From Hymenobacter mucosus (GTDB lineage: Bacteria > Bacteroidota > Bacteroidia > Cytophagales > Hymenobacteraceae), in the NCBI RefSeq assembly GCF_900188255.1, contig NZ_FZNS01000007.1:145900-209899 (forward strand): 64,000 nt of DNA. Direction: 5' to 3'. Shown one piece after another: positions 1 through 9,388 of this stretch. Every line of letters starts with the position of its first letter. Position 1 is the stretch's first letter. The notes below the pieces were generated by a model. That model was not told where the DNA came from. It saw only the letters and a program-made list of their open reading frames with translations, and searched no databases. The translations under genes were made by a program, and so were the position numbers.

Positions 1-260
1 CCGACGATACCGAAAAAGAATTTGGCCTGAAACCTAGGCGCTTTACGTCCTTCCAACAAGCGGCGGCCGAGGCGGCCGTGTCGCGCCTCTACGGCGGCAT
101 TCACTTCCCCGACGCTGTGCGCCAAGGTCAACTACAGGGTCATAAGGTGGGACAATTGGTGGTGCGGCGCCTTACGCATTCTGCAACAGGTGAGTATGCG
201 CAATCATACCAACCTACCGCGGTATTTCCTCTCACAAGGCTACCCAAGCGTAATCCTTGA
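1..260 (+). CDS. Vanadium haloperoxidase / PAP2-like protein, C-terminal fragment
   Basis: The gene enters from outside the window; the reading frame has codons starting at position 3 and ends at a TGA at 258-260. The visible ~85 residues include SRLYGGIHFP, the signature of the C-terminal core of vanadium-dependent haloperoxidases and related PAP2-superfamily phosphatases, in which the His binds the vanadate or phosphate. It is followed by the usual helix with spaced glycines (GHKVGQLVVRRL). The last ~28 residues do not resemble the family and may be an ordinary variable tail. In Bacteroidota these proteins are usually exported and of unknown substrate. Whether this one is a haloperoxidase or a phosphatase cannot be decided from the fragment. 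Confidence 0.75.
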   Translation, partial: DDTEKEFGLKPRRFTSFQQAAAEAAVSRLYGGIHFPDAVRQGQLQGHKVGQLVVRRLTHSATGEYAQSYQPTAVFPLTRLPKRNP

Positions 261-363
261 TGTAGCCCGAAGACCTTCCGGACTTCAATAAACCAGTCCC
301 TAATGTACCGAGCATACCCTTTGACGTCACTTAACCCTTCATCTTACTCCACACCAAGCTTTG

Positions 364-517
364 AACGTGTAGTATCACTCGGCGCAGGTTGCAATCCTCA
401 GCACACACTTGTAAGGGACGGTGTTTGCTAAAAGCACAGGTGCAAGCGCTGCTACACTCAGCAGCAGTTCAGGCAAGCGTGGGAACTTGCTCAGACTGTT
501 GAGTGATACTACACGTT
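364..517. repeat. 17-bp perfect inverted repeat pair enclosing 120 bp
   Basis: Positions 364-380 and 501-517 are exact reverse complements (17 of 17). The complementarity does not extend on either side. The 120 bp between them contain no open frame of note. Terminal inverted repeats of this size around about 150 bp resemble a MITE or a solo remnant of a transposon. I could not find a clear target-site duplication next to the arms, so the mobile-element reading stays tentative. Confidence 0.55.
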
Positions 518-689
518 TATGTTTATTCTGAAAATCACTGCTACTACAAGTAGGGAAGATGCCTGCTATGCTATTCCCTTTCTACCTACTACAGATAGAA
601 TAGCAACTCTTAGTAACGCCCTAGCTCTAAAGGCCAGGTCTGCATTTGTGCAAATACCCCCGGCAGTTCAAACCAAAGGCTGGTAGGAA

Positions 690-1031
690 CCTACCCTCAA
701 GATTCGTTTTCTTGCCGTACAACTGCCCGCTTTGCACCACTATCTACTGCTCAAATTGCCTACTCTTACGCTCACCTACGACCTATTCAACGAATACATT
801 GAGGCTCAGTGGAATGACCTGCCTGCGTTGCCCACCTTGCTCACGGCTACGAGGAGATATTGCTGGTCCTCACCCGGGTGCAGTACGCCCGGGTGAGGAC
901 CAGCGAACTTTCTGGGACCCTGGCCCGATGAGGCGCAGTGGATAGCACGAGACTGGTTTCCTCGGGCGCAGGCCGCAGGAATGAAGAACTTCGATACTAA
1001 GGAAAAGGCCCGCGGCACACTGCTGTTGTAA
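690..1031 (+). pseudogene. Decayed STAS/SEC14-like small protein
   Basis: Three frames must be joined to read this. In the frame of position 765 one reads LTLTYDLFNEYIEAQW. From about 830 the next frame gives HGYEEILLVLTRVQYARV. From 900 the first frame resumes with FLGPWPDEAQWIARDWFPRAQAAG and ends at TAA 1029-1031. This order (beta strand with YD and W, helix, 'LGPW..E..WIA.DWFPRA..AG') matches, from memory, a family of ~130-150-residue STAS-like proteins common in Hymenobacter and relatives, whose role is unknown. Two frame changes and an early stop show it is not functional. No start codon could be placed. Confidence 0.5.
862..904. repeat. Perfect 17-bp hairpin inside the pseudogene
   Basis: 862-878 and 888-904 are exact reverse complements around a 9-nt loop. 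The stem is GC-rich and has no T run after it. It lies within the reading frame of the STAS-like pseudogene, not after a gene, so it is unlikely to be a dedicated terminator. Confidence 0.7.
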
Positions 1032-1267
1032 GCTGGTGTAGAGAATTGATAACTCACCTGGATAGGATTCAATTTCATGCCCGCACCATTAGTAGGCAGA
1101 AGCTACCCACTACTGAAAATCAGCCTTCTTCATGCGTTGCGCAAGCCGGGTCAAATCACAGCTTCATTAAGCACCAATAGCCCCTGGCGTACGCTTTGTG
1201 TTTATTACGGAGGAGGAACCTTCCCCACGCGCATATTGCTTAGGTTTACGCTTTAGTTATCCTCCTG

Positions 1268-2356
1268 ATGTTTGACGATTACCCGCAGTTATTTCGCTCG
1301 TTCCTGCAGCAGAGCCAGACCGTCTTTTTTTCGTACGATGTGGTCCAACACCGCCTGGCCTACGTAAGCCCCGCCTACGAGCAGGTGTTTGCCAGCCCCG
1401 CCTCCCTTGCAAATCAGCAGTTGCCTACCTTCCTGACGCACGTGCACCCCGAGGACCAGCCCCTACTACGCCAACACTGGCAGCGGGCCTTGGCGGGCGA
1501 ACAGGTGGAAGGTGTAGAAGTGCGCATGATGCAGCCCACGGGCGGGCCCCGCTGGCTATGCCTGGCCGCCAGCCGGGAGCAAGTCTCCGACGGCTCGGTT
1601 TACTTGAGTGGCACTGCCAGCGACATCACCCATGCCAAGGCAGTAAGCCTGAACGCGCAGAAGTTTAATACGAAGAAGGATGCCACCCTGGAGATTCTCT
1701 CTCACGACTTGGCAGCTCCGCTCGTGCTGCTCCAACAGCTGACAGAGCATTTGCGCAGCGAAGCATCGGCGGAGAATGCAATGGTGCATCATCTGCTGGA
1801 GCTTATGGAGCGCACTTGCTCCCAGGGGGTAGGGCTAATCCGCGACTTCGTAGACAACGAATTTATGGAGTCGGCCAATGTGGAGCTTAAGTGCGAGCGG
1901 GCAGATTTGGTTGCTTGGCTGGAAGTGATTCTGCAAGAGTACAAGCAGTCGGAGTGGCACACCCATTTGCAGTTTGCCTTCACTGCCCACGAGCAGCCCT
2001 TGTACGTCAGCTTCGACATCAACAAGTTTCAGCAGGTTATCAACAACCTCATTAGCAACGCCATCAAGTTTACCCCCGACGGAGGACGCATTCATGTTAC
2101 GGTGGCACGCCATGGTACCCAGGCGGTAGTCACGGTGGCCGATACGGGCGTGGGCATTCCGGAGGCGGTGCAGCCGGTTCTGTTTGACAAATTCACCAAG
2201 GCCCGCCGCCCGGGTTTGCGCGGAGAGAAAACCAATGGGCTGGGCATGTCCATTATTCAGACCATTGTTGCATTGCACAACGGGCACATCTCCTTTGAGA
2301 GTACGGAAGGGGTAGGCACTACCTTCGTTGTGGAGATGCCCGCCCTAGAAGCCTAA
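1268..2356 (+). CDS. PAS-domain sensor histidine kinase
   Basis: A 362-residue protein without membrane segments, so probably a cytoplasmic sensor kinase. Residues ~10-120 form a PAS domain (YVSPAYEQVF ... DITHAKA). The H-box ILSHDLAAP places the phospho-acceptor at His146. The HATPase domain follows with an N-box (NNLISNAIKFT), G1 (DTGVGIP), F-box (FDKFTKA) and G2 (GLGMSI), all intact. The ATG at 1268 is the first start before the PAS domain. No response regulator is adjacent; the next gene 142 bp downstream is another PAS kinase. The signal it senses is unknown. Confidence 0.88.
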   Translation: MFDDYPQLFRSFLQQSQTVFFSYDVVQHRLAYVSPAYEQVFASPASLANQQLPTFLTHVHPEDQPLLRQHWQRALAGEQVEGVEVRMMQPTGGPRWLCLAASREQVSDGSVYLSGTASDITHAKAVSLNAQKFNTKKDATLEILSHDLAAPLVLLQQLTEHLRSEASAENAMVHHLLELMERTCSQGVGLIRDFVDNEFMESANVELKCERADLVAWLEVILQEYKQSEWHTHLQFAFTAHEQPLYVSFDINKFQQVINNLISNAIKFTPDGGRIHVTVARHGTQAVVTVADTGVGIPEAVQPVLFDKFTKARRPGLRGEKTNGLGMSIIQTIVALHNGHISFESTEGVGTTFVVEMPALEA

Positions 2357-2497
2357 TCGTTTTTTGGTAGCGGCTGGCCGGGGTGCCGTACGTACCCGGC
2401 AACTCGGTAGCAGCAGGCCGCCTCGGCTTTGCGGAGTTTGCGTCCCGTGCCGCCGTATTCTTTCGCTAGTGTTCGTACTCCCCTTCCACTCTTGGTC

Positions 2498-4869
2498 ATG
2501 TCCGTTACTAACCCCTTCGAGGCTTTCTTCGACCTGGTTCCTACCGGGGCAGTGCTTTACGCGCCGGTCTTCGACGCCGACGGCGACCTAATCGATTTTC
2601 GCTTCGTGCGCCTCAACCCGGCGGGGCAGCGTTTATTGGGGCTACCCCCGGAGCCAACCAAGACTTTTCGGGAGCAGTACCCGCATAGCGTACCCAGCGG
2701 CATCTTTGCCCAGTATCGCACAGCTTACCTGACAGGCCACGCGTCAACATGTGATGTGCCCTATGAGGGAGACGGCATCGACACCTTCTTTCGGCTGGTG
2801 GCTCAGCGCAGCGGCGAACTGCTGGTCGTCAACTTCACGGACATGGCCGATTTTCCCACTCGGCGGTTGAGCAGTCCTTGCGCAAAAGCAAGGAAAAGGA
2901 GAAGGCGGCACGGGTAGCGGCGGCGCACGCAGCCCAAGCCGCTTTAAACCAGGAGCGCGCTACCTTTTACCAGGTGTTTGCCATGACGCCGGCGGCAATC
3001 TGCATCCAGCGCGGGCCCGAACACCTCTTTGCGTATGCCAATGACGCGTATTTGCAGTTCTTTCCGGGTCGCGAGATTGTAGGAAAAACAGCGGCCGAGG
3101 CCATTCCCGAAATTGTGGACAGCGGGGTGCTGGCTTTGCTAGACCACGTTTACCAAACGGGGGAAACGTATTATGGCACCGAGCTGCCTTTGCAGATTAA
3201 GCAGCCCGACGGTTCGTTCCGTCAGATGTACTTTACCTTCACTTATCAGGCCTTTCACGAGAACGGAGAAATTGCGGGCATTTCTACCTTCGCCTACAAC
3301 GTAGCCGAGCAGGTGCTGGCCCGGCAGCAACAAGAAGACCAACAGCAACAGCTCCAGGAGCTTTTCCTGCAAGCCCCTGCGCCCATTGTCATCCTCGACG
3401 GTCCGGAGTGGGTGTTTCAACTCGTGAACCCAGCCTACCAGCGCAATTTTCCTGGGCGGGAATTGGTAGGTAAGCCGCTATTGCAGGCCTTACCTGAACT
3501 AGTTGGCACGCCCATTCCAAAACTCCTCACGTGGGTGTACCAAACTGGCGAGCCGGTTACGATGGAGGAGCTACCCTTGTGGATGGCACGCTACGAAGGG
3601 CAGGCACTGGAAGAAATGTATTGGTCGTTTACCTGCCAGGCCCGGCGGAACGCACAAGGCGACATAGATGGCGTGCGCATCTTTGCTCATGACATTACCG
3701 AGCAAGTTCGCACGCGTCGGCAGGTCGAAGCCAGCACCCAACAATTGCGCCTAATTACCGACTCTTTGCCCGTACTGATTAGCTACGTCGATCGGGAGCG
3801 GCGCTACCAGTTCGCCAACGAAGCCTACCGGAACTGGTTTAGGCAAGACCCCGCCCAGCTACTGGGCAAACCCGTCTGGCAGGTGATTGGCGAAACGGCT
3901 TATGCAGCGGTGGTAAACTATCAGGATCGGGTGCTGGCGGGCGAGCGGCTGGCGTTCGAGACCCGTATGCCCTACCGCAAAGACTTTGTCCGCCACATTC
4001 ACACCGACTACATTCCCGATGTCCGGGCGGGGCAAGTGGAGGGCTTCTACGCTTTGGTAACAGACGTTACCGAGCAGGTGCTGGCGCGCGAACAGGTGCA
4101 AGCGCTAAATGAGGAGCTGGCCGTTGCCAACGAGGAGCTTCAGGCTACCAATGCGGAGCTACATCAGGCAAATGCGCAACTCACGCGCACCAACGTAGAC
4201 CTGGACACGTTCATCTACACGGCCTCTCACGACCTGAAAGCACCCATTGCCAATATCGAAGCTATTCTGCTGGCCCTTCGCACGCAGCTAGCCCCCGAAG
4301 TGCAAAACGAGGCCATTATTGCGCAGTTACTGCACCTACTGGGAAATACAGTGAGCCGCTTCAAGCGTACCATTGCCCAACTCACGGACATTACCAAGCT
4401 GCAATTGGTCCACGCTGGGCCGGTTGAGTGGGTTCACCTAGCTACCCTTGTGGAAGAGGTGTGCCAAGACCTAGCACCCGCCCTACACGAGGCACAGACA
4501 GAGCTTACGGTGACAATACCTGCGAATTTGGTTGTCTCCTTTTCGCCGGCGAACCTACGCAGTATTATTTACAATCTCCTCAGCAATGCCGTGAAGTACC
4601 GCGCCCCCAACCGGGCTTCGCTTGTGCAGGTGCAGGCCTCCCAAATTGCTCAGACCATTATACTCACGGTGCAGGACAACGGCCTGGGACTAAGTGAGCT
4701 ACAGCAGCGCCAACTCTTCGGCTTGTTCCAGCGCCTGCACACGCATGTAGAAGGCACTGGTGTTGGCCTTTACATCGTCAAGCGGCTCGTAGAAAACGCG
4801 GGCGGAACCATTACCGTCCAAAGTCAGCCCGACGCAGGGGCCACCTTTACCGTGACTTTCCCTGCCTAA
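2498..4869 (+). pseudogene. Multi-PAS sensor histidine kinase, interrupted by a frameshift
   Basis: The ATG at 2498 opens a frame with an N-terminal PAS-like domain (PFEAFFDLVPTGAVLY ... LLVVNFTDMAD) that ends early at 2917. The rest of the kinase is in the -1 frame up to 4869. Joining the frames at the TTTT run 2851-2854 gives a natural linker (..SAVEQSLRKSKEKEK..). Downstream are three more PAS domains, a coiled coil (EELAVANEELQATNAEL), the H-box YTASHDLKAPI (His codon 4228-4230), N-box NLLSNAVKY, G1 DNGLGLS and G2 GTGVGLYIV. The second frame has no good start of its own (only a TTG near 2878). A one-base loss in the T run, a sequencing error, or -1 slippage on TTTT would each explain it. 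Without the shift it would be a ~790-residue cytoplasmic kinase. Confidence 0.8.
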
Positions 4870-5547
4870 GCTTTTATTCCTGAGTTCTTTTCCTGTGGCT
4901 TAATAGCTGGGGGAGCAACTCGCTGACGAAGGACTTTACTGGTTTGAAGCCACTGGGATGGAACTAGGCGCCAAGCATCATTTCTAGCGGGCCTGCTACG
5001 CACTGGTAGCCGGCGCCGCCTGCAGCCGAGGCACGCTAGGGGTCCCAGCTATGAGGTTGCGAAGCCCAAAATTACGGGTTTATCGCCCTGCAAACCCGTA
5101 CTAACCCCGAAGCCAAACGGTAAGCAGAGCCGTTAAACCGAAGGCTTTCTACTTCATCCCCTCATCGGCGGCACCCATGTGCGCCCCTTTTCTCTACTTT
5201 TTCCCTAGCACACACTCCCTGGTACCGGCGTACGCTACTTCTTTGCTGGCGGCCCGCTGGTGCCGGGAAAGGCCGCTACCGTTGTGACATGATGAGCACC
5301 CTGGCTGGCTTATTTAGTAGTACTGGTTATTGGCCTCATTGCAGGACCACCACTATACCTTTACTTTTTTCCTGAAGCCCCGACCCCAAGTGCCCACCTG
5401 ACCGTAGGCAGCCCCAGAATAGTTTGGGTACGGCGAATTTTCCCCGGCTCAGTTTCGCACGGTACTACCGACCACGTTCTAGGGCTGCACCTTCTCTCTC
5501 AAGCTGTGGCAAACGGGCGATGCTTGTTTCTCTTTCTTCTTTTTCTC
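4870..5547 (+). other. Gap with a possible gene remnant before the MFS gene
   Basis: No convincing gene. From 5296 the frame that continues into the MFS gene is open and reads like a membrane anchor followed by a soluble stretch (WLAYLVVLVIGLIAG, then FFPEAPTPSAHLTVG), but it has a stop just upstream and no start. It may be the remains of a small anchored protein. A 9-bp stem lies at 5073-5081/5092-5100. Confidence 0.3.
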
Positions 5548-6726
5548 GTGAACAAACACTTATTACCCCTCTCCCTCGGAGGACTTGCCATCGGTACCAC
5601 TGAATTCGTGATGATGGGCTTGCTGCCCTACATTGCCCGCGACTTCGACGTCTCTATTCCGCAGGCGGGCTACGGCATCTCTGCCTATGCTCTGGGCGTG
5701 GTTATTGGAGCCCCACTGCTTACGGAACTAGGTCGCAACCTTGCACCAAAGAAACTGCTGCTACTGTTAATGCTGCTGTTTACCGTCTGTAATACGCTTT
5801 CAGCCTTCGCCCCCAGCAACACCGTTTTATGTCTGACCCGGCTGCTATCGGGCTTGCCGCACGGTGCGTTCTTCGGCGTGGGCTCGGTGGTGGCAAGCCG
5901 GCTGGCCGCCGAAGGCAAACAGGCCCAGGCAATTTCCGTCATGTTTGCCGGCCTCACCATTGCCAATTTGCTAACCGTGCCGCTAGGCACTTTCGTTGGG
6001 CAGCATTACTCCTGGCGCTACGCCCTCGGCGGCCTGGGCGGGGTAGGACTGCTGACGCTATTAGCCATTTACTTTTTCCTGCCCGCATTACCTGCTCAAC
6101 GAGTTGGCAGCCATAGCGCCGAGCTAGCCCTGATTAAGAAAGCAGATACTTGGCTGATTATTCTAATCACGGCCATCGGCACTGGGGGGCTGTTTTGCTG
6201 GGTGAGCTACATTGCCCCGCTCATGACGGAGGTTTCGCGCTTCCCCGCCCATTACGTGCCCTACATCATGATGCTGGTTGGCCTGGGCATGTTCGTAGGC
6301 AACCTGGTAGGCGGCAAGCTCGCCGACCGCGTTGCGCCGGTGCAAGCGTGTTTGGTTTTGCTGCTGGCCATGGCGGGGGCCCTGGTGGTCATCTTTTTCG
6401 TGTCAGAAAACCAAATACTGTCGCTGCTAATGACGTTTGTGGCTGGCTGCTGCTCCCTAGCCTTGGCCGCGCCCATTCAGATTCTGATGATCAATAGCTC
6501 TAAGGGTGCCGAAATGCTGGGTGCTTCCATCACGCAGGCGGCCTTCAACATGGGTAATGCCCTAGGGGCTTTTCTGGGCGGGCTACCCCTGGCGGCGGGC
6601 TATGGTTATACCTCGCCCGAACTTGTGGGCGTGGGCATGGCACTGGCCGGGTCGGGCTTTGCCTACGTGCTGCTCAGCCGGTCTCGCCGGATAGAACCTG
6701 CCCCAGCTCCCGTTCCGGTGGGCTAG
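5548..6726 (+). CDS. MFS transporter, AraJ/YdhP-type efflux family
   Basis: A 392-residue inner-membrane protein with about 12 hydrophobic segments, the usual size for MFS drug or sugar exporters. The N-terminus LSLGGLAIGTTEFVMMGLLP is typical of the DHA1-family exporters related to AraJ, and the segment around SRLAAEGKQAQAISVMFAGLTIAN is also characteristic. I chose the GTG at 5548 because family members begin a few residues before LSLGG; a GTG at 5506 would add 14 hydrophobic residues. The following DUF4239 gene starts 39 bp after the stop and may be co-transcribed. Substrate unknown; export of small drugs or sugars is inferred from the family only. Confidence 0.85.
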   Translation: MNKHLLPLSLGGLAIGTTEFVMMGLLPYIARDFDVSIPQAGYGISAYALGVVIGAPLLTELGRNLAPKKLLLLLMLLFTVCNTLSAFAPSNTVLCLTRLLSGLPHGAFFGVGSVVASRLAAEGKQAQAISVMFAGLTIANLLTVPLGTFVGQHYSWRYALGGLGGVGLLTLLAIYFFLPALPAQRVGSHSAELALIKKADTWLIILITAIGTGGLFCWVSYIAPLMTEVSRFPAHYVPYIMMLVGLGMFVGNLVGGKLADRVAPVQACLVLLLAMAGALVVIFFVSENQILSLLMTFVAGCCSLALAAPIQILMINSSKGAEMLGASITQAAFNMGNALGAFLGGLPLAAGYGYTSPELVGVGMALAGSGFAYVLLSRSRRIEPAPAPVPVG

Positions 6727-6765
6727 CATGCCTAGTCGATTCGTCTTTCCGTAGCCTTTTTCCGT

Positions 6766-7629
6766 ATGGAACCCTCGTTGCCCTGGCATGCTGCCTTTTA
6801 CCCTGTGAATCCTTCTCTGCCGTATTTCCTCTGGCTGTATGAAATGCCCACGTGGCTACTAGCCGTGCTGATTGTGGGCCTGACTTTGCTGCTCTCGTTG
6901 GCGGGCCTGTACTTCACTCACCGTTGGCTGCACCAGAGTGAGGCGCCCAACCAAATTGACAACGGAACGGTTGGCTGGTTTTTTTCGGGCGTCACTGTGC
7001 TTTATGGCCTGACCCTGGGTTTACTCACCGTGGCCAGCTGGCAGAACTACTCCACGGCATCCGGTATTGCGTCTCAGGAAGCAGCCACCCTAGCCGTGCT
7101 CTACCGCGACCTGAGCGGCTACCCCGATAGCACCCGCCAGCCGCTGCAACGGCAACTACACAACTACACCCGCTTCATTGTGCAGGAGTCGTGGCCGGCC
7201 CAGCAGCGGGGCTTAGCCAACGACACCGAACGGTTGGTACTCACAAAGTTTCAGCTTGCGCTCCTGCACACCGACGTACCCACACGAGCCCTGCAGGTGC
7301 TGCATGGGGAGGTCATCGAAACCTTCAACACCCTGGTAGAATTGCGCCGACAACGCATTGAAAGTGTGGGCACCGGCGTACCGGCTGTGCTATGGGCTGC
7401 CGTACTGATTGGCGCATTGGTTACCATTGGCTTTTCCTACTGCTTCGTGGTAGCAAGCTTCCGCCTGCACGCTCTCCTAACCGGGCTGCTAGCGCTGATG
7501 GTGGGGATAATGGTCTTTCTGATTGCGGCCCTAGATCATCCGTACCTAGGGGAAGTCAGCGTTACGCCCGAAGCCTACCAACTGGTGCTCAACCAAGTAA
7601 TGGCCCCAACCAAGCAACCCTTGCCGTAG
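6766..7629 (+). CDS. DUF4239 (bestrophin-like) membrane protein
   Basis: 287 residues with two hydrophobic segments near the N-terminus (~28-50 and ~68-90), a soluble helical middle (~95-210) and two more near the C-terminus. The pattern GVTVLYGLTLGLLTVASWQNY and EAATLAVLYRDL is that of DUF4239, a family annotated as bestrophin-like. Function is unknown; ion-channel activity is only a structural guess. An ATG at 6841 (MPTWLLAV..) is an alternative start that would remove 25 residues. It probably shares a transcript with the upstream MFS gene. Confidence 0.75.
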   Translation: MEPSLPWHAAFYPVNPSLPYFLWLYEMPTWLLAVLIVGLTLLLSLAGLYFTHRWLHQSEAPNQIDNGTVGWFFSGVTVLYGLTLGLLTVASWQNYSTASGIASQEAATLAVLYRDLSGYPDSTRQPLQRQLHNYTRFIVQESWPAQQRGLANDTERLVLTKFQLALLHTDVPTRALQVLHGEVIETFNTLVELRRQRIESVGTGVPAVLWAAVLIGALVTIGFSYCFVVASFRLHALLTGLLALMVGIMVFLIAALDHPYLGEVSVTPEAYQLVLNQVMAPTKQPLP

Positions 7630-8004
7630 CGGCGCACCTTACTAGCACCTCAGCCCGCAAGTGCAGTAGAACTGTTACGCGATAAAACGTAGGGGCTAGC
7701 AACGCTATTCTGAAGTTGACTACCAGGGTGCTTGGGTGAAGAGGCCGAGTAAGAAACGGGAAATCCTTTTTGTCCGCTGCCAGCACTAGTAGCACTGGGC
7801 GACCCAATAACCTTACGTTGATGGCTACATCACCTCGTATTCTCCACTTTTTCGCAAGTCTAATCCGTTCAACTTAGGGGAAGCCACGCCTGTCCTCTTA
7901 TTGCAACTAGCTATCTGCGTGGAGTACGCAAAGTACCCCTACCCGACGCCAAAAAAGCTCTGACCGGTTGGCCGTTCACTAGTACTCATTGAGCGGTCCG
8001 GTTA
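7630..8004. other. Intergenic, convergent gene ends
   Basis: 375 bp between a plus-strand and a minus-strand gene end. I see no gene. An imperfect dyad around 7962-8003 (ACCGG .. GGCCGTTCA / TGAGCGGTCCGGT) could terminate transcription of the GNAT gene. Confidence 0.3.
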
Positions 8005-8691
8005 CTACAGTGGGTATTTTTCGAGCACGAATACGTGCAGGGGCTTACGGAGCTCGAAGCCCAACCTCCGATATAAGGCGTAGGCTCTGGTGTTGTCCTC
8101 GTACACATGCAGAAAGGGCGTGCGGCCCGCAGCCAAGATACGGCTCAGCTGATGTAGCATGAGCTGCTGGGCATACCCGCGGCCAAGGTACTCAGGGTGA
8201 GTGCACACCGCGCTGATTTCGGTGTAGGATGATGGCTGCAGGCGTTGCCCAGCCATGGCTACCAGCTGGCCCTCTTGAAAGACGCCGTAGTATTCCCCCA
8301 GAGCGATAGTGCGGGCCAAAAACGGACCGGGGTTGGTCAGGGACGTGAGAGCGAGCATGGCTGGTACATCCTGCTCTTGCAAAGCCACCAAGTTGCTGTC
8401 AGCTACAGCAAGGGGCGCAGAATGGGGGTATACCAGTTGCAGTAGTTCTTTGTGTAGCAGCAGCTTCCAGCCAACGGGCAGGACCAAGGGTTCTGCCGTG
8501 AAAAGTACGGTTGGAGCACCTAGCGGAGACAACTCGTGTAAGCGGGCAAAAGCCTGGGTCGAGGTATCGGCCATACCTGCAAAGGCTCCAATGTCGCGAG
8601 GGAAGACCCGGGCTAGTTCGTCGCCTAGTGCTAGGGTCTGGTTGCCAGTGCATAAGGCATTCCAGATGGGGTTATCTAAGGGGTGCTCCAT
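8005..8691 (-). CDS. GNAT family N-acetyltransferase (FR47-like)
   Basis: 228 residues. The C-terminal half is a GNAT fold: EISAVCTHPEYLGRGYAQQL contains the acetyl-CoA-binding motif A (x-x-G-R-G-x-A), followed by FLHVYEDNTRAYALYRRLGF, the typical motif B. The N-terminal ~110 residues are divergent, as in FR47-like proteins. A soluble cytoplasmic acetyl-CoA-dependent acyltransferase; substrate unknown. The ATG at 8691 is the only sensible start. A decayed acetyltransferase of a different subfamily lies 154 bp upstream on the same strand. Confidence 0.85.
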   Translation of the reverse strand: MEHPLDNPIWNALCTGNQTLALGDELARVFPRDIGAFAGMADTSTQAFARLHELSPLGAPTVLFTAEPLVLPVGWKLLLHKELLQLVYPHSAPLAVADSNLVALQEQDVPAMLALTSLTNPGPFLARTIALGEYYGVFQEGQLVAMAGQRLQPSSYTEISAVCTHPEYLGRGYAQQLMLHQLSRILAAGRTPFLHVYEDNTRAYALYRRLGFELRKPLHVFVLEKYPL

Positions 8692-8845
8692 GTAGGTGTA
8701 TGAGACCAGAAGGCAGATAGCAACCTATCGGCTTCGTTCAATTTGCTGGGCGCTTGCCGGGGTAGATGAGATGATAGCAAGCGCAAAGCTACGCGCCCCT
8801 GTGCGTTGATACTACCCCCACGGAGCAGGCCAGTACTGATTGTGC

Positions 8846-9322
8846 CTACCCCACGGTGTTGCGGCGCTTCAGCAAGTCGGTGCCGCGCCAAATGCCGTGC
8901 CGTTGTCCGATTTTTTCCGCCGACTTACTAGCCGGAAGCCGGCCGCTTCGTGCAGGAATACACTGGCCGGATTCTCAGTAAATGCCTGCCTGCAACGTCC
9001 ACATGCCTTGGGCTTCCGATTCGGCCACCAGCGCTGGTAGCAACTGCCGTCCCGCACCCTGCCTGCGGGCATCGGCCGCCACGTATATGCTCACCTCCCC
9101 CACGCCGCCGCACACGCAGCGGCCCGACCTTAGGCTAAGAGCCGCCTAGCCCAGTGCCCGGCCCCCGTCAATGGTAGCTACAAACCGGCTGTGAGTTAGA
9201 TGATCTTTGTCCCACTCTTTCCAACTGGGCGCCGTGGTTTGAAAGGTAGCATTGCCAGTGTCAAGGCCCTACTCCTAGATGGCTAGTACCTCGGGCCAGT
9301 GGACGACGATAAACGTCTGTAG
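8846..9322 (-). pseudogene. Decayed phosphinothricin/arsinothricin N-acetyltransferase (PAT/ArsN1-like)
   Basis: Read on the minus strand, joined frames give almost the whole family: HWPEVLAI-stop-E-stop-GLDTGNATF, TTAPSWKEWD, SRFVATIDGGRALG-stop-AALS, then GEVSIYVAADARRQ, GRQLLPALVAESEAQG, MWTLQAGIY-stop, ENPASVFLHEAAGFRLV and finally KIGQRHGIWRGTDLLKRR ending at the TAG whose complement is 8846-8848. TAG codons sit where Tyr, Gln and Trp are expected, there are several frameshifts (one at a run of six A's), and no start codon survives. PAT/ArsN1 enzymes acetylate the amino group of phosphinothricin or arsinothricin. This copy cannot encode an enzyme. Confidence 0.85.
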
Positions 9323-9388
9323 AATCCTAACAAGTAGGAGCAGTAGGGGGCGGGCTCAGTTACGCTGAAGCCTCACATAGTACATTGC

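Noticed and set aside
646..945. 99-residue plus-strand open frame rich in Cys and Pro
   Set aside because: It is an out-of-frame reading of the STAS-like pseudogene and the hairpin; its composition is unlike a protein.
5073..5100. 9-bp stem as terminator of the frameshifted kinase
   Set aside because: It is ~200 nt beyond the stop with no T run; too weak to call.
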